Shown here piece by piece: positions 23,701-35,269 of a stretch of 64,000 bases of DNA. The stretch lies in the NCBI GenBank assembly GCA_032622095.1, contig CP136062.1, positions 161,876,875 to 161,940,874 of the forward strand. The letters run 5' to 3'. Source of the DNA: Siphonodentalium dalli. Its lineage: Eukaryota; Mollusca; Scaphopoda; Gadilida; Siphonodentaliidae. The notes under the pieces were generated by a model. That model did no database searches, was not told where the DNA came from, and saw only the letters and a list, made by a program, of their open reading frames with translations. Numbering within the stretch: the first letter of the stretch is position 1; each line of letters starts with the position of its first letter. A program made the translations under genes and the position numbers.

Positions 23701-25590
23701 TATTATATATCAATACTATCGGATTCAGCATTCAATGATGCATGCATATATCGCAAGATGCCAGTGATGATAGCCGTCTGAAGTCGACAGAAGTTCCAAT
23801 GTAACTTATACCGATTATATGATGAGAAACTACATAGTACATCCCTGCCAGTCCTTTACTGAGTCCTTCGTATATTTCGCCATAATGGAAAAGCCCAACA
23901 CCAATATAATACGCGTGGTCTGGAATTATACGGGTTCACAACAAACGCCAAAAACAAGCGGGTGTCTATAACCGGGGATTGGGAAAATTTCGGAAACGAA
24001 ATACGCTGAATGATAACGTCTCAGCCGGCTGAGCCGCCATATTTCGTCAGCCACGAACGTCGCGACTGAGCCGGCTTAGCTAGATAACCAGCCACGAAAA
24101 TTGGTTGAGCCAGCCGTGAAAACTAGTTGCCGTGGCTTCGGGGTCTAGCTCCCGGACTGCTTTCTCTTTTTTTTGGAGAAATGAACCTTATAGTCTTGGA
24201 TGATTTTCAATTTCATCATGGACGATTTTCAATTTCGTCATTGACTATTTTGTCAAACTGTCATCTCAAATTGTTTGAACGCATCGGGCATCCATGTTTG
24301 CTGGGCCGTTGGCGTATAAGGTAGCAAATCCACGATTTCTGGCCATTTTCACAATTTTGAGGGGGGTTACTGTACTACAACCTTCTGCTGAGACATGGTC
24401 ATTGATAAAGAACACATTATTGCGACTTTGACTGGATTGTCACATCACACGTTGAATTATCTCCATTGGACTGTCTATACAAAACACTAATGTTTAACAA
24501 TTTAACAAATTGGCCGTCTTCGGCCCCATGGTTAACCATGGCAGAGCGAATGTTAGTCCATAACCACCTTATGAGCCGATAGAACATAGATGTATGTAAG
24601 ATATATTACAAAATAAAGAATAGTTATCTTATCAATTTTGAAATTTTGTCTTGGAAGTGCTGACGACTGTTTTCAAGGGAGAGAAATCAGGCTTAAAATG
24701 TTTTCCTGTGGAGTAGCATACATAGCGGGCCCACACCAGATACCAAACACATACTTCATATTCAAACATCATCCAATTTTGTATACTATGGTACCTTTAT
24801 GGAAACATTAAACCGTCAGAACAGTACTCTTATGAATAACATATATAGGTCAAACTGACAGTATAGCTCTTATATGCTTAAAAAACAATGTTCAGCCCTC
24901 CTATACAAACAAATGAAATCGTGTATTGCTACCAAATGGCCAGTTATCAGTAGAAATATAACAAGAATATAGCGAAAAAAACTAGCATTGACTCCACACA
25001 AAGGCCATTATCATGGGTGTGTTTCTAACCGACATATATTTATTGGATAAGGTAGCACGAGTGACATGTTCTATAGTCAGTCAAACAGAGGTATGGACTA
25101 TAAGCCACTGAGGTCTATTCGTGGGCAATGAACATAAATAAATAGACAATTTCCACATTTATTAACTTCATAATGATCGAAATATGTACATATAATACAC
25201 AATTATTGTTTCCAAACAGTTTATTTACATCTATATGCATGGTTGTAATTATTGGCATCCGCGTATGAACGTAAATCTTATGTTTTCTACATGTGTATCA
25301 TCAAACCGCCAAACGGAATGAATAATACAGACCATTCCAATTAATCAGGTTACAGTCATCTCCGAAGTCTGAATACGCAGGATTTTAAAATCTACTAAAA
25401 TGACGTCTCCGAGCTTAAAATATTTTGATAACAATTGTCAGCGTATATTTATATTTTTCGGACTTCCGAACACAGTCGTGACAATGCATATAATGAGCAT
25501 TCGCGGCGAGCCATTGCAGTCAGTTTAAAATTTGACAGTCAGAATCCCCATGCCAAGTTGCGTTAACTGATATAGGCAATAAGACTTGTC
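20791..25590. other. 4.8 kb of unrecognised intergenic DNA
   Basis: No exon or named repeat is recognised. A 113-residue frame at 22070-21729 (-) has a hydrophobic C-terminal half and overlaps equally open frames on the other strand, so it is probably not real. A GCCGCC-rich patch lies at 23275-23350 and an AGCCGGCT-rich patch at 24020-24110. Confidence 0.35.
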
Positions 25591-25793
25591 ACTGAGCCGC
25601 GGCCATATTGTATCCATCCAGCTCCGTTCCGTTGTTTTAGTGCTACAGGTCAAAATTCTGGAGTATAGCATTCCATATATGGAATTCATGAATATTCAAA
25701 AGCTCTATATATGGAATATTACTCCAGAACTTTGTATTGCGTGTAGCATCAAAACAACGGGGCTGAATGTGTCCAATATGGCCGCAACTCAGT
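25591..25793. mobile_element. Palindromic MITE family D, copy 1
   Basis: Arms start ACTGAGCCGCGGCCATATTG and end with the inverse at 25793. They run through 'CGTTGTTTTAGTGCTACAGG' to a TCCATATATGGAATTC centre. It has the same plan and blocks as 45234-45441. Confidence 0.75.
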
Positions 25794-26148
25794 CATAAGG
25801 CTTATAACAACAGACAGTTACATGTAAAGTGTCGTCCCTTACGAGAATTTGAGATCCACTATATATACGAGTAACATATAGTCACAATTTCGTTGATGTT
25901 AGATAACCCACACAGGAGGACATAATACGTACATCTATTTCTGTCATGACTTACCACGAGAAATATGGAGGGTCGCAATAATTTACGGTAAAACTCACAA
26001 TACCCCCACATAGCACGACGAGCCGCAAATGTTTCTTATAAATTTATACTTGATCCGCCTCCGCTGACTCCTATAACATGTTCGTGGCGGATGTCCCTTT
26101 AACTAACGGGCACTCTACTACCTTACTCGTAATAAAATTCACGCAGTA

Positions 26149-26199
26149 CTATTTTTCGCGCACCCGTTGGTGCGCGAATTTAAAACTGAGCGAAAAATA
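26149..26199. repeat. Nested hairpins
   Basis: TTCGCGCACC / GGTGCGCGAA (26155-26178) forms a tight stem with a four-base loop. CTATTTTTCGC and GCGAAAAATAG form an alternative outer pairing. Origin unknown. Confidence 0.6.
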
Positions 26200-26699
26200 G
26201 CATGACTCCTGTGTTTATACCAAACCACAGAAAAACAAGAAAGCTATATGTTGATGAGTTACATATATACATTACGTAAGGTTGGACCGAATATTAAGTT
26301 TTTAGGACTATAATGTACATGTGGGCAACCAATATCAAAACCATTACTGATATGTATGGCAAAATTATATAGCAACAACTCATGGTAACATGCATCATTG
26401 ATGTTGAAATACTTGTAAGAACTACACATATTGCACGCAGACTGGAGATGGACTGAATCACGCCCCTATATATGTACCCACATGTCAAACAAAACTATAT
26501 CGACGTCTTTGAATTTGACTCCAATCGAGTCCAATGGGACCCATCGTGGTTGCCCACAATTGGCAGCACAAATAAAGGTACATAGATGTATATGTTAAGC
26601 TGTATATTTCGACTGTTGAATACATTTGATGATTATATATGTTGTAAGACACACACAGATAACTGCACTACACCGAACGGCCAACGAGTCTCTCGAACT

Positions 26700-27170
26700 A
26701 TATCTTACATGATCCTACCCTCATTCCATTCAATAAACCCATTCTATAAATTGTGATATGAAACGTTCGTTGCATAACCGGAAATAGTGCCAGGTGACCT
26801 TTGACTTCCGGTTTGTCTTCTGTTTAAATATACGCCATTCAATGTGTCAAAGAGTCTTTATTTGTCTGGGACTATTTTTTACGAGGGAAAACAACGCATA
26901 GTTACGTGAAACATAATCGCAGGCCTTATTGAAGCGATGTTATTTTCACGTCCCATTTTTTTTATATAAGTATGTTTTATCGAGGTTTTTGGATCATGTA
27001 ATAAATAGAATCTACAACTCGTCCCCAGTTTATAGCGGAATTTACAAAACTCATCCACTAAATTACTAGACTCGTTTGTAAATTCCGCTATAAATGGACT
27101 CGTTTTAGATCCTCTATATATCGTGAAACACGAGTTGAGGCCCTCTACCCGGTCATTTCCGTTGCACGTG
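26700..27170 (-). mobile_element. Interspersed element E, copy 1 (inverted relative to 56505)
   Basis: Blocks shared in inverse order with 56505-57060 include 'GACTCTTTGACRY', 'ACGCATAGTTACGTGAAAC', 'CCGGAAGTCAAAKGTCACCTG' and 'TTATAGAATGGGTTTATT'. One end is a hairpin of 'CTCGTCCCCAGTTTATAGCG' facing 'CGCTATAAATGGACTCG'. The 129-residue frame here (27268-26879 -) arises from this element and is not taken as a gene. Confidence 0.65.
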
Positions 27171-27424
27171 GAGAATCCATTCACGTAACACGTAACATAG
27201 TCACGATAATTATCAGCAGCGATAACGATATCCCATCCATAACGTTTCATCACCAAGCGTCGATCCAAGTTATTTTAGCAGAACTTTGTCTTTGTCGTCC
27301 AAGATTCCGAAGATTCTAACACAATTTTCCGCATTTAACACCGAGAGGTCCATGACACAGAGGTCCATGATAACTTGCATGTGTGTCAAATGTTATCCAG
27401 GCCTTGAAATGGTGTGTCTGACAT

Positions 27425-27790
27425 TTGCAGAATGAGGTCCATGCAGAGAGGGTGAAATTAGTGACGCCATATCCTGCACAGTGGGCTAGCGTCACCAAAT
27501 TCACCCTCTCTGCGACTTCATTTTGCTTAGGTCTCAACTGCTATGAGAGACCTAGACTGAGATTGAAGTTCACCAGTTGAAATTGGTGATGTTCACCCTT
27601 TAGTCACCTCCATTGTGCATTTTATCTTCTGCAAATTAGAATATAATTAGAAACTGAATAGAAGGGAAAAGTAGCTAACACAACGTTAATTTGAGACTAT
27701 AGAAACTCACCAGAATGTGCATTTGGTGATGCTAGCCCGCTATGCGGGATAGCATCACTAAATTCACCTTCTGGCGACCTCATTCCTGCA
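27425..27790 (-). repeat. Interspersed repeat F, copies 2 and 3
   Basis: 27425-27595 matches 598-775 in inverse. A shorter copy at about 27695-27790 repeats 'TTGGTGATGCTAGCCCGC' facing 'ATAGCATCACTAAATTCACC' and a flanking 'GACCTCATTC' word. The two copies lie about 100 bp apart. Confidence 0.6.
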
Positions 27791-28028
27791 ATTGTCAAAC
27801 ACTAGTTCAAGGTTTGATGGTATCACGTTGTATGAAAATGTGAACACTTTGAATGTGATATTTTCCCTCCTCTACACGAACGAATTTGAAAAAATGAAAT
27901 AAACGGCGGAACTACTAAATACTCGTAAGACTATTCAAGCAGCCCTTGTTCCTCGAGTTGAGCGCACCGCTATAGTGTTGCGATGGTCAGATAAAAAAAA
28001 AAGCTTAATATTGACTGTCACTGTTTGG

Positions 28029-28288
28029 TTAGTATACATATAGCGTCAATGTCAGAATAGCACTAAGACACGAAGTTAGAAAAATAAAGCCCGTATTCAC
28101 ATGAGTTCTGGTTGCTTTGTTACACGCGTTTGTATCACAGCCAAGAATACACCCCTTCATTCTCTTCTTATCGAAATAGATCTGTCTTATCCACCCACAA
28201 TGACTCTGACGACCTATTTCCGTTTCCGAATTCGTTCCACCATCGTCGACGACACAACTTCTTACAAGGTAGGTCATTCCAGTGTCCG
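28029..28288 (-). CDS. Ly6/Quiver-like gene, terminal exon (residues 82-167)
   Basis: The exon follows a splice acceptor 'TTGACATTTCAG' (minus strand, ends at 28289) and is entered in phase 1. It codes for the second half of a Ly6/uPAR domain: cysteines at 93, 112, 128, 132 and 137, closing with the hallmark 'CDTNACN' (C....CN). A hydrophobic tail (about 148-167) follows with no cytoplasmic part, as expected for a GPI-anchor signal; an omega site is likely around the small residues between 138 and 148. The stop is TAA at 28031-28029. No AATAAA is visible in the next few hundred bases on this strand. Family assignment rests on cysteine spacing and on the fit with the other two exons. Confidence 0.8.
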
Positions 28289-28888
28289 CTGAAATGTCAA
28301 TAGATTTCAGATGAATATGACATGGTTATAGTTACGTATTGTATGGAGTAAAGTTGCTACAACCGATGAACTACTACTATGACGAACTAGACTAGTGTTT
28401 GGACACTTGAAATAAACCATAAACATGCACTATATATGAGCGACAGGACATACTAGAAACTCTCAAGCTTATATGACGTTCACCGTGACATCATTCTTCC
28501 AAATAAATGCACATTAGAACGCCTTCGTAATTTTCCAATTCAAATTAGTTCTCTCACTATTACCCCATATATGCACAAATGATTTGGCTCTTCCAAGAAA
28601 TTCACGCTCAGTACAGATCGATATGTATGGGACAAATTATGCGTCAATTTGAATAATATACGTTTGTTTGAAGATCGTTTACACCATGCAGTAGGCTATA
28701 TATATAATATATAGCCAGTTTACCACAAGCTGTGGGGGGGGGGGGCAATATAGCTGATGATGTATAGATTTTGATTAAATGCACGGATGGCCTTCGCAGT
28801 GGGTATATAGTATACTAATAATATAACAGTTTTGTCTTGTATAATAGTATAATAATAGTCACACCTGTTAAAACTGCAATAAACGAAA

Positions 28889-29125
28889 CGAATATTAAAA
28901 TTTAGACATATTTTGTTCTTATACCAATCATAAATATCGCGTAAATAGTGTGTTATTGTCAAGTTCATACCCTGTGTTATTAAGTAAACAAAACCCAGGT
29001 TTTGTATAACATTTTTGGCTTTTGTTTGCAGAACACAGCATACGAACTTGACAATAATATACTATTTACGCGAAATTTTGATTGGTTTAAGAACAAAATA
29101 TATCTATATTTTAATAATCTTTCTG
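28889..29125. mobile_element. Palindromic MITE family G
   Basis: Arms 'AATATTAAAATTTAGACATA' onward and their inverse pair through 'TTTACGCGAAATTTTGATTG' to 'CAAGTTCRTA..CTGTGTT', around a centre near 29005. One arm recurs at about 50645-50735 (ATATTAAAATATAGACAG, then ATCATAAATATCTCATAAAT) and in the two downstream tandem units. Confidence 0.65.
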
Positions 29126-29660
29126 CATATGGCCGTTATAACGGATATGACTAATGTAACAACGATGAGAGATGTTTAACCCATTCCTTGACGATATTAA
29201 ATTGCCATGCCCGGGAGCATAGACAATACTGTTATGTACTAAAGGGGTATAGACACTTGTACAAAATAACACAAATTATTGGAATTTGTGGATAAAAAGA
29301 GAAGGACTAATCTAGCATTTAAACTATAGAGCTTGTCACCACTATCATGCATAGTGTAAGCATTTTTATTTATCTTGTTGCAAATTTCCATCTGAGATAT
29401 CAAAATAATACAGTTATTTAACAATGGAAAAGGTTCAAAGACATGGAATTGGTAAACGGGGTTAATATTTTCCAAATCGAGGGTGGGGTAGAAGGTGGGA
29501 GGGTCGCATGGAAAGTACTTATCATCCAAGGTCCCTTCACACCATGTGTCAGATTAATCAGCAGGGTGGTTCCCGAGATGTTTAAATGAGTGTCAGTAAA
29601 TTCATTGAGGAATTTTTTGTTATTATTTTTATTTATTAAGTTAACCATTTTGTTTTAAAA

Positions 29661-30859
29661 TAACGAGAGGCCGATCACGATCGGCAGATGTTTAACCCAT
29701 ACCTTGGCGATAGTGATCAGCTATTTTCAGTTCTGACACGAAAATCCATAAGCCATAACTCTGTTTAAAAAATAAAAAAATGGATCAAACCCAAATTCGA
29801 AATCTATCTGTATTTTGGGCTGAGAAATTCACATACAAAATTTACATACATCTCAATAAAATGAGATATATCAGATGAAAGGTATTTCTGTTAAGTATAA
29901 GGAATGTTGAGAATTAAGGGTTCATTTTAACCACAAAAATCCATACAAGTGAAAGGGATATAATAGGAGAATGATTACATGAAAAATATACAAAAGCATA
30001 AAATTGATGACAAGGGTTAACAATTTTAACTCAATAAAATTAGGTACAGGTATGTCACTGGAACACTGCATTGATATCCTAAACCAGAGAGCTGTATGGA
30101 AATACAATAAACAACAGATGGTTCTCTGTCCAATTACACCTTCCACTGACAATATGATAGCTAAAAATAACTCTAATTTCCAATAATACAAGTTAATCTA
30201 TTCTCTCTCTCAGTGCTAACTGATATCACAGGGGTTAGCTGCTATCGTTCTACATGCTAAGCATAAAAATATCGAATCTGTTCAATCCTTAGTTAAAAAG
30301 GGCCATAACTCTGGTATAAAAAACAGGATCTAACCCATATTCAAACTTGATCTGTATTTTGAGTTGAGAAACTCACATACCAAATTTGGTTCCTATCAGA
30401 CAATAACTGGTTGAGCTATCGAAGCATGGATGAATTATATATCAAAGGGCCATAACTCCATTAAAAATAATCTGATCAAACCCATGTTCGAACTCGAATT
30501 GTATTTTAGATAGAGAAACTCACATACCAAATTTGGTTCTCATGAGATAATATTTTTTTTAGTTATCGTAGCATCCATGAATTCCTAAGTCGAAAGAGGG
30601 CCATATTCGAACTCGATCTGTATTTTGGGCTCTGAAACTCGCATACCAAATTTGGTTCCGATCAGATAAAAATTGTTTGAGTTATGACAGCATGCGTGAA
30701 TTCGAAGTCGAAAAAGGGCCATAACTCCGTAAAAAAAACTCGGATCAAACCCATATTCGAACTCGATCTGTATTTCGGTCTGAGAAACTCATATACAAAA
30801 TTTAGTTCCGATCGGATAGAAAATATTTGAGTTATCGCACCATGCGTAAAGTGTCTACG

Positions 30860-30894
<35 letters not shown>

Positions 30895-30980
30895 GGACGG
30901 ACGGACGGACGCACGACGAGTGGTCAATCCGGACGTCGACATTATGCTTACCATACTATGGTATGGGTAAACATAAAAAC
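29661..30980 (+). mobile_element. Array-bearing repeat family M, copy 1
   Basis: It starts AACGAGAGGCCGATCACGAT, whose GCCGATC/GATCGGC arms form a hairpin, then 'ATGTTTAACCCATNCCTTGG'. Next come about four tandem units of roughly 115-150 bp (GGGCCATAACTCCGTAA to GCATGCGTGAATTC), a GACA/GACG microsatellite (30859-30912), 'GACGAGTGGTCAATCCGG', and a terminal palindrome 'TACCATACTATGGTATGGG'. 47713-48960 has the same start, order and end. No coding capacity. Confidence 0.7.
30859..30912 (+). repeat. (GACA)n(GACG)n microsatellite
   Basis: About eight GACA units followed by GACG units, within repeat M. Confidence 0.9.
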
Positions 30981-31004
30981 AAATTGAGCAAGGAATTGAA
31001 TCTA

Positions 31005-32001
31005 AAAAAAAACAAATAACAAAAAAATCTATAAAAAAAAACATAACTCCGTAAAAAATATCGGATTAACCCTATATTTGAACTCGATCTGTATTGTGGG
31101 CTGAGAAACGCACATATACAAATTTGGTTCCGATCAGATGAAAAATGTTTTAGTTATCGCAGCATGCGTAAATTCTAAGTAAAAAAAAAAGTCCATAACT
31201 CCGTAATAAAAACTCAGATCAAACCCATATTCGAACTGAGAAACTCATATACAAAATTTGGTTCCGATCTGATCGAAAATGTTTGAGTTATCGCACCATG
31301 GGTAAAGTGTCTACCCACAGACGGACAAAAGAAATGGTAAATGTGGGACTTCCAGTTTGTGGGACTTTCGACAAGGGTTATAGGACTACCTTATTGTGTA
31401 GTTACGAGCTGCCTCTTCTGGGACTAAAACACAAAATACCAGGTTTCAAGGCGACTGAAGATCCAAACTAATGTTATCACCCAGAAACCAAAAACCAAAA
31501 AATAATGGCGCAAAAAGGGACATAACTCCTGACAACTTAGGAGAAAACTCGAAAATGACCAAGCATGTTCTGGGAATTTGACCGGTTAATGTGACTTTTT
31601 GCCCAAGTGGTATTGGGAATTTTGTCTGAATCAAATTTTAACAAGTTTGTGAGACTAAATAATGAGACAATATATATTAAATTTGTGGGACTTTTAAAAA
31701 GTCTTATGTGCCAGAAAAAAAGTCCCAGAACATACCATTCGCAAAGACGGACAGACGGACGGACGGCCATACATTTGGTCTTTATTTTGTTGTTTTTGAC
31801 AGGTTTGACCACTTAACGCATACATAATACGAAATAACGGGCATATGAGTGGTTGTTTGACATTAGGTGGTAGATCATGTAAAACTTTCTTTTGTCTTAT
31901 AAGGCTCATCACCTGACCAAATACGGCTCAAATATGCACCGGACAGCGCTAGACGAATGACGAGTGGTCAATCCGAATGACACGATGAGTACCATGCCAT
32001 G
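31005..32001 (+). repeat. Partial family M arrays and 3' end
   Basis: Two further array units (31030-31320) are followed by a related 'ATCACCCAGAAACCAAAA' stretch (31446-31800) ending in a GGAC run. A 3' end 'GACGAGTGGTCAATCCGAAT' leads into 'GTACCATGCCATG' at 31989-32001. There the 32002-36804 transposon interrupts the terminal palindrome; the rest of it (GGTATGGGTAC) resumes at 36808. Confidence 0.6.
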
Positions 32002-33449
32002 TAGTGTAGTGACTTAGCGTTTTTTTTGGAACGGACTGGCCAAAAGTGCCATTTTTTTATATTTTGTCAAGTTATGTGTGCTCTTTCAGAAAGTGAACTA
32101 GAAACAGGTTTCTGATCAATATTAACCCTTGTTTCCAGTATAAATCCAAGATGGCGGTCATTTTCAATCATTATTTCACCCTGACATTCCAACTGGTATA
32201 AAATTTGAGGCGCATGCATAATAAAGGCGTCATTCAACCTGACATTGTCATATTTTGAAGATAGTAGCAACCCAGGCTGATCAAATTGGAAATTTATCAC
32301 TTTTTGTACCAAAAACATGCAATTTTGTCATATAATCATTCTCGTTTCAATTATTTCGGAATAATAAACAGACAATTTCTCAAAAATGTTTCAGTGTAGA
32401 TCAAAGGTTAAGGTCTTAGTATTTTTGGACATGTATACTCTAATCAAAACGTACAATATCTAGGACACATTCTTAACTGTATTTTAGAAATTTTGGATTA
32501 TGTTACCCCTCACCCCAAAAATCATGAAATATTGTTTTTGTGATAAGCATCCGATAGAACATGGATGAGAATCTATAAAGGACACTATTTGATCACATTT
32601 CTAAATACCGCAATGGCAATTACATACACAATGACCAAAGTTGAAATATAACATCTTTTTCGACAAAACATATGCAATTTTGTAAGAAAATCCTCTTCAT
32701 TTCAAATATTTTGGTCCAATAAATGGTCATTTGCTCATAGGATATTTGCGATAGTTCACAATGTTCGGTCTTATATGTTTTAGACATATATACTGAAAAA
32801 CGATGAATACATTGTATGTGTTTAATATGTAACAACGTTTCAGAAAACTTGGTTTATGTTACCCCTCACCCCAAAAATCACGAAAATGTGACTTGTTGTA
32901 AGGATTCAATAAATCTTTGGTTAAATCTTATAAAGTGAGTTTGTCGATCGCAATTCGTCATATATTATAATGTAACAATCTCATTGTCAGTATACTGTTA
33001 AAATTAACAATTGTATGCCTAATAACAATTTATTTGATCATTTCAAATATGTTCAACCAATAGAATGGCAATATGCTATAATATACAATATGCGGTCTTG
33101 AAAGTTTCGAAAATGAACATCGAATATATATACAACACATATAAGGGTATATACATGTAATGTTTTGGTAAAATAAAATAAAAATAAAAGAATCTATAAT
33201 ACCATTAATGGATATATTTGACCCAATATCATTGACTTATGTAATCTAGCATTCAAGAGGGGTGTATATATAGATATGCATTTCAGGTCACAACTTTAAA
33301 TTGTCAATCAATAATACACATAAATATGGCCTATCTTTGTTTATACTGTGTTTTTAATTTTATGTTTGTTATGTTATATAACTATAATGTTCACAGACTG
33401 ATAATACCAACCGATAGATAGCATCTCATAGATTGTCATGCTATAATCA

Positions 33450-34107
33450 CCACTGCCTGTGTTTATACGTTGAACAAATATTTTAAGCACACAATTACAT
33501 CTACATAACTCTGTGTATGGTAAATCAGCGTTTGCTCATTTGCATCTGTTACAAGTTTGTGATTTGCAACAACACTTAATGAGTTTTGAGCACACAGCTG
33601 CAGCTTGGCATGACACGTGTACCACAATCCTACCTGGTAGGCAGCTCGTTTCATATGTCCCACACCACATTTATATGACAGTAACACTTCTTAGTCTGTA
33701 GAGTAGAAACTTCATTAGTGACTGGGTGTAATCATTAAAAGTAGATACTATATCGCAGGTACAATCATATCCACAAGAACGCCTTCAAATATCTTGCACT
33801 GAACATTTTCAGGTGGGTCCGATATATCTCCAATTGCTTCCCGGATACATCCCAGCAAATCAGATTGTGTCCCTTTGAATTTACCTCCCATTGATAAGGC
33901 GGGGGAAATAGCCGACTCTCATGAGAGAAAAACACGTCTGGTTCGGGGAGTTCTAGCCATCTCGTTATTGTTGATGAGCTCTCTGTTAAACCTATCAACG
34001 CTCCATTTCCTTTCAATTTGATGTTCTCCTGTTCCTACACTTGATCGTTTGGAATAGCGGAGAAGCGATTTCGGGTTTTTTGATATGCCCAAATGTTGTT
34101 CGAACAC
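33450..34107 (-). pseudogene. Inverted, internally deleted copy of the transposon gene
   Basis: Minus-strand frames here run from an N-terminal region ('SVDRFNRELINNNEMARTPR') through a 'KIFEGVLVDMIVPAI' block that matches the plus-strand 'KIFDGGVLVHIIMPAI'. They then jump to the C-terminal 'HMKRAAYQVGLWYTCH', matching 'LKIQHMK*AIYQAGLWYTCH' in the plus copy. About 0.7 kb of middle sequence, including the EADIR/DTDV region, is missing. Stops and frame changes are present. Confidence 0.6.
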
Positions 34108-34142
34108 ACTATTACACGAAATAAAATATTGGAAGTACGTGC

Positions 34143-35269
34143 AAGATATTTGATGGAGGCGTTCTTGTGCATATAATAATGCCTGCGATAGGATCTACAT
34201 GTACTTTTAATGATTACACAGTCACCAATGAAGTTTCTACTCTACAAACTAAGAAGTGTTAATGACATGTGTGTTGTGTGGGATAGGTATTTTGAAGGCA
34301 GCCCAAAAGGCAGCACTAATGAGAATCGTGGTATAGGTCTTGGACGAATAGTTGGTGGCCAAACTACCCTAAGATTCCAAAAAAATGGAACGACTTCCTC
34401 CGTCATTCTGACAATAAGCTTGAACTTTTTGTATTCCTGACAAGTAATGCGTCAGAACATGATGATAAAGTGTTAAACGTGACAGAATGTTCGTCAACTC
34501 TCAAAATAGCAAATTCTTCCTAGTAAATCTTGAGAAACTGTTGTCAGGAGGAAGCTGATATTAGAATTGTGCCGCACATTATCCATGCGCTTTCTTGTGG
34601 GCTGACGACCATCCATGTTCGGATTGTTGACACAGATGTCCTGGTAATGGTCATCGGTCTGTTTTCAAAGTTTACGGATGCTAACAGTGGTGGTGATACA
34701 TGTGTTTCTCTAGGAACAGGCAAAACTAAAACATTGTACCATGACAACAGCACATTTTCCGCTCTGGGCGATGACAATTGTTATCACTACCCAATTTTCA
34801 TTCGATATCTGGTTTTGATACCACTTTGTTCTTCCATATAAAGGGCAGAAAAAGTTTCTGGATAGCATGGAAATATCCCGTTATCACAGATACATCTACA
34901 TTTCTTCTATAAGCGAATCAACCTTTTATTCAACTAGATTCGTCCTTATATATTTTCAAAGAACTCGAACGTTTCATTAATTATAATAAAGGTTGTCAAA
35001 AGTTGCTGATAACGAGGCATATGAAGAGAATTCTCCAAAACTTGTCGCTCAAAATACAGCATATGAAATGAGCCATATACCAGGCAGGATTGTGGTACAC
35101 TTGTCATGACATAACAATTCCAATACATGATCCGCATGACTGGGAATGGACAGTTGAAGATCATGGATGTAAACCATTGTGGACTACATTACAAGAAGCT
35201 GCAGCTGTGTGTTCAGAACTCATCAAGTGTTGTTGCAAATCCCAAACTTGTAACAGGTGCAATAGCTGA
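34143..35269 (+). pseudogene. Decayed gene of the invertebrate 'EADTR...DTDV' nuclease-like family
   Basis: Segments in order, across at least two frameshifts and several stops: 'KIFDGGVLVHIIMPAI'; 'VVWDRYFEGSPKGSTNENRG'; 'WNDFLRHSDNKLELFVFLT'; 'QEEADIRIVPHIIHALSCG'; 'VRIVDTDVLVMVIGLF'; 'GFDTTLFFHIKGRKSFWIAW'; 'LERFI'; 'KPLWTTLQEAAAVCSELIKC' followed by clustered cysteines. This series matches a large uncharacterised protein family common in cnidarian, mollusc and echinoderm genomes. The acidic EAD/DTD motifs and the G-D-T-T segment suggest a PIN/XPG-like nuclease fold. It cannot produce that protein as it stands. Confidence 0.75.

Noticed and set aside
26879-27268. 129-residue minus-strand frame, the longest in the window
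   Set aside because: It lies inside interspersed element E and reads across its hairpin. The homologous element at 56.5 kb does not keep the frame open.
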